From Anaerolineae bacterium (GTDB lineage Bacteria; Chloroflexota; Anaerolineae; Aggregatilineales; UBA2796), in assembly GCA_019637615.1 (NCBI GenBank), contig JAHBVJ010000025.1, positions 1 to 64,000 on the forward strand: a DNA stretch of 64,000 bases. The letters are read 5' to 3'. Below, in pieces: positions 45,878 to 54,628 of this stretch. Below the pieces are notes generated by a model that was given only the letters and a program-made list of their open reading frames with translations, was not told the origin of the DNA and did no database searches. Position numbers and translations under genes: made by a program. Each line of letters begins with the position of its first letter. The first letter of the stretch is position 1.

Positions 45878-47077
45878 TTATTTCGCGGGCTGGATTTGCC
45901 CTTCGAGCGAGCGCGGTTCGGCAAGCGGACTGGCTTCTGGCGCGGCTTTCTTCACCACGACAGTCTCTTCATAGAGCGGGAAATAGCGTGCTACCAAGCT
46001 GTAGACGGTCACTAGTCCGGCAACGACGCCTACGATGATGGCGACTTCCATCCAGTGCGGCGTGTACATTTCGCCGGATACTGGTTTCATGGCGAACCAT
46101 GTGGCATCGAAGCGGTTCAGGATCGCGCCCCCGATGACGAGCAGCGCACCAATCAGCGATCCGACGCGGCTGTAACGTACCTGCCGGAAGGCGAACATAC
46201 CGATCGGGATCACGCAGCCAACCACAATCTCCGTCCAGAATAGGAAGCTGTAGAATCCGCTCGAAAACAGCAGATCGAGTTCGTTAGCGATAACCAATTC
46301 CCCGAATTTTAGCACGAGGTAGAAGGCCAGAATCCACGGTACGAACCAGCCGAGTTTGGCGAGTGTCTTCACCTTCAAACTGCGTCCAAACAGCCAATAG
46401 CTGATCGTCGCGCCGCCGATGACGAGCGAGATGCCCGCCGCCAGTGAACTAACGAGGAAGAAGATCGGCAGCATCATCGAATACCACAGCGGATGCAGGC
46501 GCGGCGACATGATCACGAACAGCGTGCCGAGTGACGACTGGTGCATGGTGGACAGCGTGACGCCCGCGATGACGATGGGCACTGTATACTTCTTGATGGT
46601 CGGCAGCAGCCACTTCCAGCGCGAATTTTGCAGCAGCACCGGACTAAGTTCGTAGATCAAGATCAGCGAATAGGCCGCGATGCACCAGCTCACTTCGAGC
46701 AGCGCCGAGCTGAAGTTGGGATGCAAAAAGACGTTGTAGAACCGATCCCAGCGTCCGAGATCGAACAGCAGGATCACCAGCACGGAACTGTAGCCTAGCA
46801 AGCCTGCTAGCACCGTCGGGCGGGTAGCGGCGTGCAAGTCTTCAAATTGGAAGACGTAGACCAGCGCCGCCAGCGTGAACGCCCCGCCAGACAGAGCGAC
46901 CGTCGCGAGGTCAAAGCTGATCCAGATGCCCCACGGAAATTCTTTGCTCAGGTTGGTGGTCGCGCCCAGACCTGCGTACATACGATAGGCCGCCACGCTC
47001 AATCCTAACACGGCGATAATTGCCGAGATGTAGATAAATCTCGGCATGGTGCGTAATTCGGCAAGTACTTTTCGCAT
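45878..47077 (-). CDS. NrfD/PsrC-like membrane quinone-interacting subunit
   Basis: 399 aa with about ten membrane helices. The layout FPWGIWISFDLATVALSGGAFTLAALVYVF near the start and the later WTEIVVGCVIPIGMF match NrfD-type subunits of the polysulfide-reductase/HmcC class, which exchange electrons with the quinone pool. GGAGAAA precedes the ATG, two bases after the ferredoxin gene. It closes the six-gene operon. The C-terminal tail is charged and cytoplasmic. Confidence 0.88.
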   Translation of the reverse strand: MRKVLAELRTMPRFIYISAIIAVLGLSVAAYRMYAGLGATTNLSKEFPWGIWISFDLATVALSGGAFTLAALVYVFQFEDLHAATRPTVLAGLLGYSSVLVILLFDLGRWDRFYNVFLHPNFSSALLEVSWCIAAYSLILIYELSPVLLQNSRWKWLLPTIKKYTVPIVIAGVTLSTMHQSSLGTLFVIMSPRLHPLWYSMMLPIFFLVSSLAAGISLVIGGATISYWLFGRSLKVKTLAKLGWFVPWILAFYLVLKFGELVIANELDLLFSSGFYSFLFWTEIVVGCVIPIGMFAFRQVRYSRVGSLIGALLVIGGAILNRFDATWFAMKPVSGEMYTPHWMEVAIIVGVVAGLVTVYSLVARYFPLYEETVVVKKAAPEASPLAEPRSLEGQIQPAK

Positions 47078-47079
47078 GA

Positions 47080-47877
47080 TTATTTCTCCTCGCCGGATAC
47101 TGCGGCGGCTTGGGCGTGTTCTTCTTCCAGACGGTCACGCTCCGCCTCTTCCTTTTGATGCTTAATGGTCAGATAAGCGCCCGTAAGCCCGACCAGCATC
47201 ATGCCAGCGACGAGCGGCGTACCTTCCGTCACGAGGCGGTTGGAATAGGCTGGCGAGGACGTACCCGCAATCGGGAAACCGAGTTCTTCAAATGGCACAG
47301 GCGAAATGTACAGGGTGGCAGTGCCGCCATTTTCTTCTTCGCCATACACATGCTGGACGTACTTATCCGGCTTTTCGTTGATCAGGCGGTGCGCTTCTGC
47401 CAGCATTTCCTCATACTTGCCGAAGCGGATCGCGCCGGTCGGACAGGTCGCCGCGCAGGCTGGCTGCTGACCTTCGCCCAGACGGGCAAAACACATGTCG
47501 CATTTGACGACCAAGGGGAGCTGCCGATCCCATTCGTAGTTAGGGACTTCGAACGGGCAGGCATACATGCAGTAACGACAACCGATGCACGCGTCCTTGT
47601 CGTAGGTGACGATGCCATCTTCGTTGCGCGTGAGGGCGGCGACGGTGCAAGCCGACACACACGAAGGGTCTTTGCAGTGCATACAATGGTACGGTGCGGT
47701 GAACCGCTGCAAATTGGGGAAGGTGCCCGTCACGCCCGTCTCTTTGATCCAGATGCGCGTAACATCCATCGGCACGTTGTTTTCTACACTGCACGAGACC
47801 ATGCACGAACGGCAGTCGATGCACTTCGAAACATCAATCAAAAATCCATAACGTGGGCTGTTGCCATGTTCGCTCAT
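47080..47877 (-). CDS. four-cluster ferredoxin-like electron-transfer subunit with C-terminal membrane helix
   Basis: 265 aa. Four cysteine groups are visible: CIDCRSCMVSC, CMHCKDPSCVSAC, CIGCRYCMYAC and CDMC with CAATC, the arrangement of DmsB/PsrB/FdnH-type subunits carrying four [4Fe-4S] clusters. A membrane helix at about 222-242 (LVAGMMLVGLTGAYLTI) anchors it. It passes electrons between the molybdoenzyme and the NrfD subunit. The gene lies four bases after the catalytic subunit gene. Confidence 0.93.
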   Translation of the reverse strand: MSEHGNSPRYGFLIDVSKCIDCRSCMVSCSVENNVPMDVTRIWIKETGVTGTFPNLQRFTAPYHCMHCKDPSCVSACTVAALTRNEDGIVTYDKDACIGCRYCMYACPFEVPNYEWDRQLPLVVKCDMCFARLGEGQQPACAATCPTGAIRFGKYEEMLAEAHRLINEKPDKYVQHVYGEEENGGTATLYISPVPFEELGFPIAGTSSPAYSNRLVTEGTPLVAGMMLVGLTGAYLTIKHQKEEAERDRLEEEHAQAAAVSGEEK

Positions 47878-47881
47878 TGTG

Positions 47882-50056
47882 CTAGACCTTTCTGACCGTT
47901 ACAAATGTTTGACTGAGTGCTTGACTGCCGCTGACCGGATCGGTGTAGGTGACGTGCAGGACGGAGTCACATGCACCGCGCCCGAAGGCCGTCGTCAACC
48001 CCTGCGAGAGATGCCCATAGCCGGGGGTCATGTACACGCAATCGTGGCGGATGCCGGGGGTGACTTTGACGCGGATATGAACCTGACCAACTTTGCTAGT
48101 GACTTCTAGCCAATCGCCGTCGGCAATGCCACGATCAGCGGCTACTTTGTCATTGAGCCACAGCCGGGGTTCGTCTGCATATTTATTAAGCAACTGGTTG
48201 TTTTGCGAGGCGAACTGCGTAGCCTGCGCGACTTTGCCCGTCAGCAAATAGAATTGATCGGCGGGCGGTTCCGGCGGCGCTTCCCATGTCGGGACGCTGG
48301 CAAAACCAACATTGGACAGGGTAGCCGAGTCCAGCTCAATCTTGCCGCTGGGCGTGTTCCATGTGTAGGTCGGTGTATCATTGACCGGAAATGGCGCGTA
48401 GCCTTTATCCTGAATGCTTTCCAGCGAAATGCCGAGCGGGGCTAACTGCTGGCGGATGTAGTCGAGTTCGTCGGTATATTGGAAGTAGTCGCCCAGACCG
48501 AGCCGTTCGCCTAATTGCTTGTAAATCCACAGTGCGGATTTGGCCTCGCCTTGTGGATCGATGACGGGTTGACGCAGGAAAACCTTATCACCAACGGGTA
48601 GCACGGGATCGAAGCGTTCCAGATACGAGGCTTCCGGCAGCACGACATCGGAGAACCATGCCGTGTCGTTCAAGAAGATGTCCACCGTCGCGATGAAATC
48701 CATCTTGCGGAAGGCTTCGAGCGTTTTGGTGCGGTCAGGCAGCGACATCACTGGATTCTGGCGGGCGATGAACCAGCCATGCGCCTGATACGGCTTCCCG
48801 CTGATAATACTATCCCGCAGTTCTTGGAACACGCCGAGCTTGAGCGGCACCACCGGGAACTTCGCGGGGACGTTATCCAGACGGGCGGCAGCCACGCGTG
48901 GATAAGGCGGCTGTGGCGGTTTACCAAGCCCTTCGCCCTCGCCGCCAGCGGCAGCACGCATCGTCACGTTCCAATTGCCCACCAGCGCGTTCAGCACGGT
49001 GATGGCGCGTTGTGTCTGGAACGAATTGACGAAATTCGAGGTGCGCCAGCCGTTATGCGCTAAGGCGTGTGGTGCGGCGGCAGCAAATTCCCGCGCGATG
49101 CGCCGGATCGTGTCTGCGGCGATCTCGGTGATCGACGCGGCCCATTCGGGCGTGTACTGCGCGACTTCCTGCGCCAATTTATCGAAGCCCGTAGTATAGC
49201 TTTCCACGAAGCTGCTGTTATACAACTTCTCACCGATGATCACGTTCAGCAGCGCGAGGTGGAAAGCGAGGTCAGTACCGGGCTTGATCGGCAGCCATTC
49301 CGTTGACTTGGCCGCCGTCTTGGTGAAGCGCGGATCGAGAGAAACAACCTTGACACCGCGTGCAATCGCCTCGCTTAACGCGCCCGTTTCGGAAGTAGAG
49401 ATGGCTTCCATCAAGTTGCGACCCGTCAGGATCACGTACTTGAGTTGTTCGTCGTAAATGCGCTCCGGCTCTTCCATGCCATACGTCAGCAGGTTAGCGA
49501 CGATCATGGCGTTGAAGCACAGGCTGCGCTGTGTGCCGTAGTTGGGCGATCCGAAGCCGTACAGCAAATTCTCGAACTGCACCTGACTCAGGTTGTGCGT
49601 GGACGAGAAGACCATCGCTTCTGGCCCGTACTTGGCCTTGATGTCCAGCATCTTGCGGGCGGTCAGGTCGAGCGCTTCATCCCATGTAGCACGGCGGAAT
49701 TTGCCCTCGCCACGTTTGCCCACGCGGATCAGCGGAGTCAGCACGCGGTCGGGATCATAGGTGTTCATCAGGCCGGACTGCCCGCGCACACACAGATGCC
49801 CCTTCGAGTGCGGATGATCGGGGTTGCCGTCCAGCTTGACGACGCGTCCACCCTTCACTTTGGCGATCAACCCGCAGCGCCACACGCACATCTCGCACAT
49901 GGTCGGAATAAAGCCGTCACCACGCGCATTGATCAGCCCCGATTTAGCGGCGACTTGCGCCACTGAGGGCGGGAGGAACTGCCCCATCGCGATTGCCCCA
50001 GCTGTGCCGCCGCTCAGTTTCAGGAAGCCGCGCCTAGATAAGTAGGTCTTGGTCAT
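47882..50056 (-). CDS. molybdopterin oxidoreductase, polysulfide/thiosulfate reductase-like catalytic subunit
   Basis: 724 aa. Twin-arginine signal SRRGFLKLSGG at 7-17, so exported folded. An N-terminal [4Fe-4S] cluster is set by C54, C57, C61 and C89 (CEMCVWRC...CVRG). C180 in QRSLCFNA stands where the molybdenum is coordinated by Cys in Psr/Phs/Nap-type enzymes. The C-terminal molydop-binding domain (LLTGK... to PVSGSQALSQ) is complete. CEMC resembles PsrA/PhsA. With YeeE/YedE transporters and a rhodanese nearby, a sulfur compound is the likely substrate; arsenic oxyanions or nitrogen oxides are less likely. Confidence 0.9.
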   Translation of the reverse strand: MTKTYLSRRGFLKLSGGTAGAIAMGQFLPPSVAQVAAKSGLINARGDGFIPTMCEMCVWRCGLIAKVKGGRVVKLDGNPDHPHSKGHLCVRGQSGLMNTYDPDRVLTPLIRVGKRGEGKFRRATWDEALDLTARKMLDIKAKYGPEAMVFSSTHNLSQVQFENLLYGFGSPNYGTQRSLCFNAMIVANLLTYGMEEPERIYDEQLKYVILTGRNLMEAISTSETGALSEAIARGVKVVSLDPRFTKTAAKSTEWLPIKPGTDLAFHLALLNVIIGEKLYNSSFVESYTTGFDKLAQEVAQYTPEWAASITEIAADTIRRIAREFAAAAPHALAHNGWRTSNFVNSFQTQRAITVLNALVGNWNVTMRAAAGGEGEGLGKPPQPPYPRVAAARLDNVPAKFPVVPLKLGVFQELRDSIISGKPYQAHGWFIARQNPVMSLPDRTKTLEAFRKMDFIATVDIFLNDTAWFSDVVLPEASYLERFDPVLPVGDKVFLRQPVIDPQGEAKSALWIYKQLGERLGLGDYFQYTDELDYIRQQLAPLGISLESIQDKGYAPFPVNDTPTYTWNTPSGKIELDSATLSNVGFASVPTWEAPPEPPADQFYLLTGKVAQATQFASQNNQLLNKYADEPRLWLNDKVAADRGIADGDWLEVTSKVGQVHIRVKVTPGIRHDCVYMTPGYGHLSQGLTTAFGRGACDSVLHVTYTDPVSGSQALSQTFVTVRKV

Positions 50057-50092
50057 CGAAATCTCCTATCTCCAGTAGTTCAAGGCCAGCGG

Positions 50093-50644
50093 TTAGGCTT
50101 TTTCCTTGCGATGCAAACCAGCGCGGTCGATCAGGTAAAACAGGAACAGTGCCATCAGCGCGAATAGGACGACGCTCAGGAACGGGTTGAGGTTCCACAG
50201 GTCGGGGAGCACTACATTGCCGTAATTAGCGATGGCGGAGATCGCCGGAAACACCGACGGATAGGCCAAGCCGTAGATCGCCGCGCCGACCAAGAAGCCG
50301 AGCAGACCGGGGATCAGGTAATCCAGTTTGCCTTCGCCGCTGCCCGCCACACACGTGCCGGGACAGTAGCCACTGAGCGCCATGCCCACGCCGAAGATCA
50401 GGCCACCGACCAGATTGCCGACGATGTACGTAGCAGGCACGTTCGGGAAGGTGATCAGTCCCAAGCTGCGCAGCAAGTACAGCCCCGACATCGAGACGAC
50501 GAGCGCGGTCATCATGAATTTGAGCACGGCTAGATCGGTCAGACGGAAGACGTTGACGATCTTAGTGTATTTGGTCAGGCCAGCTTTATTCAGCGCGAAG
50601 CCGAAGCAGACACCGAGAATGAGCGCAATTAGGTAGGTGTTCAT
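50093..50644 (-). CDS. YeeE/YedE-family half-transporter with GYCPGTC motif
   Basis: 183 aa with about five membrane helices. MALSGYCPGTCVAGSGEGK is the conserved cysteine loop of YeeE/YedE (TsuA-like) sulfur-compound transporters. Here the family is split into two half-size proteins encoded three bases apart, as in PmpA/PmpB-type pairs. Transport of thiosulfate or another sulfane sulfur compound across the membrane is the inferred role; the conserved Cys would shuttle it. Confidence 0.87.
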   Translation of the reverse strand: MNTYLIALILGVCFGFALNKAGLTKYTKIVNVFRLTDLAVLKFMMTALVVSMSGLYLLRSLGLITFPNVPATYIVGNLVGGLIFGVGMALSGYCPGTCVAGSGEGKLDYLIPGLLGFLVGAAIYGLAYPSVFPAISAIANYGNVVLPDLWNLNPFLSVVLFALMALFLFYLIDRAGLHRKEKA

Positions 50645-50647
50645 GAG

Positions 50648-51193
50648 TTAGAATCTCCGGCGATAAATAACCAACGCGGTGACGATGCCGGATGCGAACA
50701 TCCCAGCGATGAAGAGGAAGGCCGACGGTGCCAGCAGCATCCCGCCGGAGATGGCGAGGCCGCTGGTGCAGCCGCCCGCGATACCCGCCGCGAATTGCAG
50801 TACAATAGCACCGACGAAAGCGATCAGCCAACGTCGCCATGTTTGCGGCCCAAAAGTGCGCTTCCACTGCTCGTCACTGTTCGCAGCGTTCTTTTTGCCC
50901 CACAACAGGGTGCCACTAGTCGCCGCGCCGAGCATCCCGCCGAAGAAAACGCCAACCAGCAGGATGACATTCCACGTGATTTCCGGCGGCATGATGAAGT
51001 TGAAATACATGTTGCTGAATAGATCGGGCGCGATGGCTTTGCCCGCGATTCCCGCCAGATTTTCGAAGCCGCCGGACGCGCCGAGCAAGCTATTGCTTAA
51101 CCAGACTGCCAAGACGCCCACCACGCCGAGCAGAATACCTGCGATATAGGGCGACCACGTATCCTTGCGGACGTAATTGATGATAGTTTTCAT
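50648..51193 (-). CDS. YeeE/YedE-family half-transporter with GGCTSG motif
   Basis: 181 aa with four or five membrane helices. FFGGMLGAATSGTLLWGKK and FAAGIAGGCTSGLAISGGMLL carry the second cysteine loop of the family. It is the first half of the split transporter, paired with the gene at 50093. GAGGAG is present before ATG 51193. It begins five bases after the cytochrome gene. Together the two genes supply both conserved cysteine loops of a full-length YedE/TsuA. Confidence 0.87.
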   Translation of the reverse strand: MKTIINYVRKDTWSPYIAGILLGVVGVLAVWLSNSLLGASGGFENLAGIAGKAIAPDLFSNMYFNFIMPPEITWNVILLVGVFFGGMLGAATSGTLLWGKKNAANSDEQWKRTFGPQTWRRWLIAFVGAIVLQFAAGIAGGCTSGLAISGGMLLAPSAFLFIAGMFASGIVTALVIYRRRF

Positions 51194-51198
51194 GGCGG

Positions 51199-52071
51199 TT
51201 ACTCCTCGGCCTTGTCATCGGATACAAGGCTGTCGATGGCTCCTAGCACCTTGTCAGATTTTTGCGGGTGCTTCAGGATATTGGTCAGCGAGAGGCGGCT
51301 CTGCGGTTTGAGTGCCGTGATAGCGGGCAGCATGTCCACCACGTCCGCCGGATATTCACCTTCGACCTGTTTGGCGACAGTCGCGGCATGACTTAGGCGC
51401 ATCTCGTTGAAGAAGACGAACCCACCGCCACCAACCGCCAATAAACCGATTAGCGCGGCGACGATGATGTTGCCCCAGTTCGTCGGGCGCTCACCGAGCA
51501 CGATCTCGTTGTAGCGCTGTACGTAATCGGTCACGTTGGGGTCATTGACAACTAACTCTGGTGCCGGCTCGTTGCTCGTCGCTGGCTGCTCAACATTGGC
51601 AGGTGGCTGCGTGGCAACGGGAGCAGTCGTCGCGGCGGGTTGGCTAACGGCGGCGTTGGCTTCCGGCGTAGTAGCAGCGGCACTGTTCAGATCGACGTTG
51701 AGCACTTTGGCGTAGACATCGGCGCGCGCTTGCAAATCATCAGCGTGGCAGGCAGCGCACGCAGATTTGACGTCCGACAGCGGTGGCACCATGCCAACGT
51801 GACTCTCGTCTTTGTCGGTGGCTTGCTGGTTGCCCGCGTGGCAGAACACGCAGAAATCACCAAACGCGTGCGATTCATGCCAACCCGTGCCATCTTGGTT
51901 GACCGGGTCTTTCGCTTGCACTTCATGGCAGTTTTTGCAGGATGACGCTTGTGAGCCACATTGGGCTTCTACGGGGACGGGCGTCAGCAGCCAGATAACC
52001 GCCCCGACCAAAAATAAGAAAATGCCGAAAGACACAAAAAATAATGGCCTTTTAGGCAGCGAGTGTTGCAT
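51199..52071 (-). CDS. membrane-bound triheme cytochrome c
   Basis: 290 aa from ATG 52071 with GAGGA upstream; the frame is open to 52125. A signal anchor (about 10-30) precedes heme sites CKNCH (45-49), CVFCH (74-78) and CAACH (105-109). Other histidines (65, 68, 91) could be distal ligands. An Ala/Pro/Thr-rich stretch (about 125-175) leads to a second membrane helix (about 205-225) and a cytoplasmic tail. It is the first gene of the operon and probably links the external molybdoenzyme or another partner to the membrane chain. The NapC/NrfH family is not clearly matched. Confidence 0.85.
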   Translation of the reverse strand: MQHSLPKRPLFFVSFGIFLFLVGAVIWLLTPVPVEAQCGSQASSCKNCHEVQAKDPVNQDGTGWHESHAFGDFCVFCHAGNQQATDKDESHVGMVPPLSDVKSACAACHADDLQARADVYAKVLNVDLNSAAATTPEANAAVSQPAATTAPVATQPPANVEQPATSNEPAPELVVNDPNVTDYVQRYNEIVLGERPTNWGNIIVAALIGLLAVGGGGFVFFNEMRLSHAATVAKQVEGEYPADVVDMLPAITALKPQSRLSLTNILKHPQKSDKVLGAIDSLVSDDKAEE

Positions 52072-52417
52072 ATAGTCCTCCTCGAAGGCGCGTGGGCGTG
52101 TAATGAAGGAAGTCATGATTGACAATCAATTCGTAAAACAAGTGCGACAGCACTTAAAAAGTCGAGCATTTAATATTTCTTGAATAGCTTATGTGCATAA
52201 GCGGATACATTAATACCTATATGCTAGTCCTACCCCGACGACGGAGGTAGTACGCTAGATCACCTCCGATACGTGCATTTTGTCACAATCACTGGGAACC
52301 GCGTCATACACTGCATGAAGGAGGCTTCAAAAGCCATCCCAATTCCCCGATGGCTGCCCTTGCTGACAAGAACAGCCACCGTGTCTTCAAACCTTCAAAA
52401 TCGGGGAGAGGTAATTT
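52072..52417. promoter_or_regulatory. 346-base regulatory gap before the respiratory operon
   Basis: Holds no gene. Two dyads stand out: TGATTG-A-CAATCA at 52116-52128, 45 bases before the cytochrome start, and GCTTATG-TG-CATAAGC at 52187-52202. Beyond that, ATTCCCCGAT (52351-52360 region) is inverted as ATCGGGGA at 52400-52407, probably the terminator of the rhodanese gene. Confidence 0.5.
52187..52202. promoter_or_regulatory. GCTTATG-TG-CATAAGC dyad upstream of the respiratory operon
   Basis: A perfect 16-base palindrome. Half-sites GCTTAT/ATAAGC recur before lysR at 53454-53473, which suggests a common regulator, perhaps the LysR protein itself. Confidence 0.5.
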
Positions 52418-53344
52418 TTATTTCGCGGGTGTAGCTTCTTCGGTGGCGACGGGCGCTGGCTCTACAATCGGCAGACCAGCAGCGACCCAACCATTGAAAC
52501 CGCCAGCGATGCTCTTGACGTTGGTGTACCCTAGCAGAAGGAGCGAGGTCATGCCGATGCTGCCACGATGACCAACGGCACAGTAAACTACGATTGGCGC
52601 ATCCATCTCGGCGGGCAGTTTATCAAGGTTGTCATAGACCGTGCGCAGCGGGATGTTCACCATACCCTCGATGTAGCCCTTATCCGTCAGTTCTTTCGGC
52701 TCACGGACATCAAGAATGAAGGGCTTGGGCGTCTTTTGGAAGCTCTGGAGTGCAGCCGTCGGCGCGACCACGTAGTAATCGCTCGGCAGGTTGGTGATGA
52801 AGGCATCTAATACCTTGAACAGCTCAGGATCAAATTCCGGTGCCTTCGCGCCCGTGACTTCAGCCGCAGGTGGTACGCCTTGCGCGACGGGCAGTTTACT
52901 GTTCTTCCAATTGGCGAACCCACCGGAGATGCTCTTGACGTTGGTATAGCCCAACAGTTGCAGCGTCACCAGCGCGATGCCGCCACGATGACCGATTCCG
53001 CAGTAAACGATGATGGGACTATCTTGCGCGGGCAGTTTGTCGAGGCTCTGGGTGAGCATAGGCAGCGGGATATTCACGGCACCTTCGATGTAGCCACCAT
53101 CTTTGAAGTCCTTCTCATCACGAATATCAATGAGATAGGGCTTGGGGTCGCCTTGCAAGGCTTTCAGTGTATCCGCCGGGCCAATGCCGGAGAAGCCTTG
53201 AGGAAGCGTGGTCAGATAATTCTGGATGATTGGCTTAATATCGAATTTGGCGTCTTGCGCGGCGACGGGTGCGCCAGCACCCATTACGCCTGTAAGCACA
53301 AGCAGCGCAACTGCAAAGACGGTAAAAAATTTAGTGAATTTCAT
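52418..53344 (-). CDS. exported double-rhodanese protein
   Basis: 308 aa from ATG 53344 (AAGGAA upstream). Signal peptide 1-30 ending VAAQ. Two rhodanese domains follow (about 35-155 and 175-292), each with a catalytic cysteine: C115 in YCGIGHRGG and C255 in YCAVGHRGS. Both copies are potentially active, and the loop CxxGHRG is shared. It would handle sulfane sulfur outside the cytoplasmic membrane, feeding or detoxifying for the molybdoenzyme and YeeE/YedE system. It faces the divergent lysR gene. Confidence 0.92.
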   Translation of the reverse strand: MKFTKFFTVFAVALLVLTGVMGAGAPVAAQDAKFDIKPIIQNYLTTLPQGFSGIGPADTLKALQGDPKPYLIDIRDEKDFKDGGYIEGAVNIPLPMLTQSLDKLPAQDSPIIVYCGIGHRGGIALVTLQLLGYTNVKSISGGFANWKNSKLPVAQGVPPAAEVTGAKAPEFDPELFKVLDAFITNLPSDYYVVAPTAALQSFQKTPKPFILDVREPKELTDKGYIEGMVNIPLRTVYDNLDKLPAEMDAPIVVYCAVGHRGSIGMTSLLLLGYTNVKSIAGGFNGWVAAGLPIVEPAPVATEEATPAK

Positions 53345-53422
53345 GCAAGTTTCCTTAATCACTAGTCGGACGATGTCAACCGTGTCTATCCATAATTCTC
53401 AATTTTTGGACAATTTTTGATA

Positions 53423-53436
53423 GTGATAAAAATCAC
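53423..53436. promoter_or_regulatory. Crp/Fnr-type site GTGAT-AAAA-ATCAC
   Basis: TGAT-N4-ATCA is the core of Fnr/Dnr-family operators. Its centre is about 85 bases upstream of the rhodanese start and just before a TATACT box (53444-53449) pointing at lysR. It could activate the rhodanese gene and repress lysR. Confidence 0.5.
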
Positions 53437-53453
53437 ACGTGGTTATACTACTT

Positions 53454-53473
53454 GCTTATCGTGTTCAATAAGC
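53454..53473. promoter_or_regulatory. GCTTAT-N8-ATAAGC dyad before lysR
   Basis: The dyad contains a T-N11-A spacing (53456/53468) as in LysR-type boxes and lies 30 bases before the start codon; a further GCTTAT half-site is at 53477-53482. The same half-sites occur at 52187. Confidence 0.5.
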
Positions 53474-53502
53474 TACGCTTATAGCGCTATGCGCAGATAC
53501 GA

Positions 53503-54453
53503 ATGAGTGAATGGGCAAATGCGATGCTGACTTTGCAGGAATTAGAAGTTTTCCTTGCCGCCGCCGAGTATAAGAATTTCAGCGAAGCGGGAAGGCAGTT
53601 ACATGTTTCGCAGTCAGCCGTGAGCCAGACCATCCAGAAGATCGAGAGCCACTACGGTACCAAGCTGTTCCTCCGCACCGGACACTCGATGGAACTTTCT
53701 GGCGCTGGCGAATTACTCATGGCGCTGGCAAAGGAACTCCTTGCTAACGCGACCCGCCTCGAAGAGACGATGGCAGCGATGCACGCGTCGATTGCGGGCA
53801 AGATCAACATCGGTTGTTCGACCACGTCCGGCAAATATCTGCTGCCCCGTCTGATCGCGGATTTTCGTGAGCAGTATTCACAAGTACGCTTGGATGTGTA
53901 CGTGGGCGGGCGTGAGAGTGTGATCCACAAAGTGATCGAGGGGACCTATAATTTTGGCGTCAGCAGCAAGTTGATCGAACATCCGGAATTGGAATATGTC
54001 CGCTTTTTCACCGACGAAATTGCCTTGATCGCGCCCGCCGATCATCCGTGGGCAAAGTATCGGCGCGTACTCCCTGATGATTTGCTGGATACGCCCTTGA
54101 TCTTGCGTGAAAAAGGCTCCGGCACCAGCGAAGTGTTGTTTGAAGGGCTGCGCCTGAACGACATTGTTCCGGAAATGCTCAACGTCGTCATGATTTTGGG
54201 CAATACGGAGGCCATTATTCTGGCAGTGGAAGAAAAAATCGGGGTAGCCTTCGTCTCGCGGCTGGCAGCGCAGCGCAGTTTAGAATCAGGCCGCTGCATC
54301 GAAATCGAGGTCGAAGGGTTGACGCTCAAACGCGATCTGTTCATCGCGCGGAGTCGCCACTATCCCGCCGACCGCAGCCAGATCAAGTTTTGGCAGTTCC
54401 TCAAAGATCGGATCGCGGCGACCAGCGCCGAACCGAGCGGATCCGCTTCGTAA
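53503..54453 (+). CDS. LysR-family transcriptional regulator
   Basis: 316 aa (or 309 from ATG 53524, MLTLQELEVF). The N-terminal winged helix is standard: ELEVFLAAAEYKNFSEAGRQLHVSQSAVSQTIQKIESHYGTKLFLR. The C-terminal periplasmic-binding-like effector domain begins about 95 (INIGCSTTSGKYLLPRLI) and has the form seen in CysB/CbbR-like members; the ligand is unknown. It diverges from the rhodanese gene, so it probably controls the sulfur island and itself. Confidence 0.92.
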   Translation: MSEWANAMLTLQELEVFLAAAEYKNFSEAGRQLHVSQSAVSQTIQKIESHYGTKLFLRTGHSMELSGAGELLMALAKELLANATRLEETMAAMHASIAGKINIGCSTTSGKYLLPRLIADFREQYSQVRLDVYVGGRESVIHKVIEGTYNFGVSSKLIEHPELEYVRFFTDEIALIAPADHPWAKYRRVLPDDLLDTPLILREKGSGTSEVLFEGLRLNDIVPEMLNVVMILGNTEAIILAVEEKIGVAFVSRLAAQRSLESGRCIEIEVEGLTLKRDLFIARSRHYPADRSQIKFWQFLKDRIAATSAEPSGSAS

Positions 54454-54524
54454 TTCACGCCCCGACCCTTTTTTACACGTTCTCCTCTTAGTAAAACGTT
54501 GTGCGTTAGAGTCCCGCAAGCGGC

Positions 54525-54557
54525 TTCGTAGATTAAGCTAGACAATTCATTGTCGGG
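54525..54557. repeat. small palindromic repeat, copy 2
   Basis: CTTCGTA...TAAGC followed by GACAATTCATTGTCGGG, the same words as at 22074-22107. One arm base pair differs, so the hairpin is shorter here. Confidence 0.6.
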
Positions 54558-54628
54558 GTCGATTGTCGCACTTCCATTGCAGAGCAACAGACTGTCCATT
54601 TTGTTCAAGACTGCCGCAGTCGTTCATG

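Noticed and set aside
47882..50056. Nitrate or arsenate reductase
   Set aside because: The CEMC cluster motif and the sulfur-related neighbours fit the polysulfide/thiosulfate class better, though phylogeny is needed.
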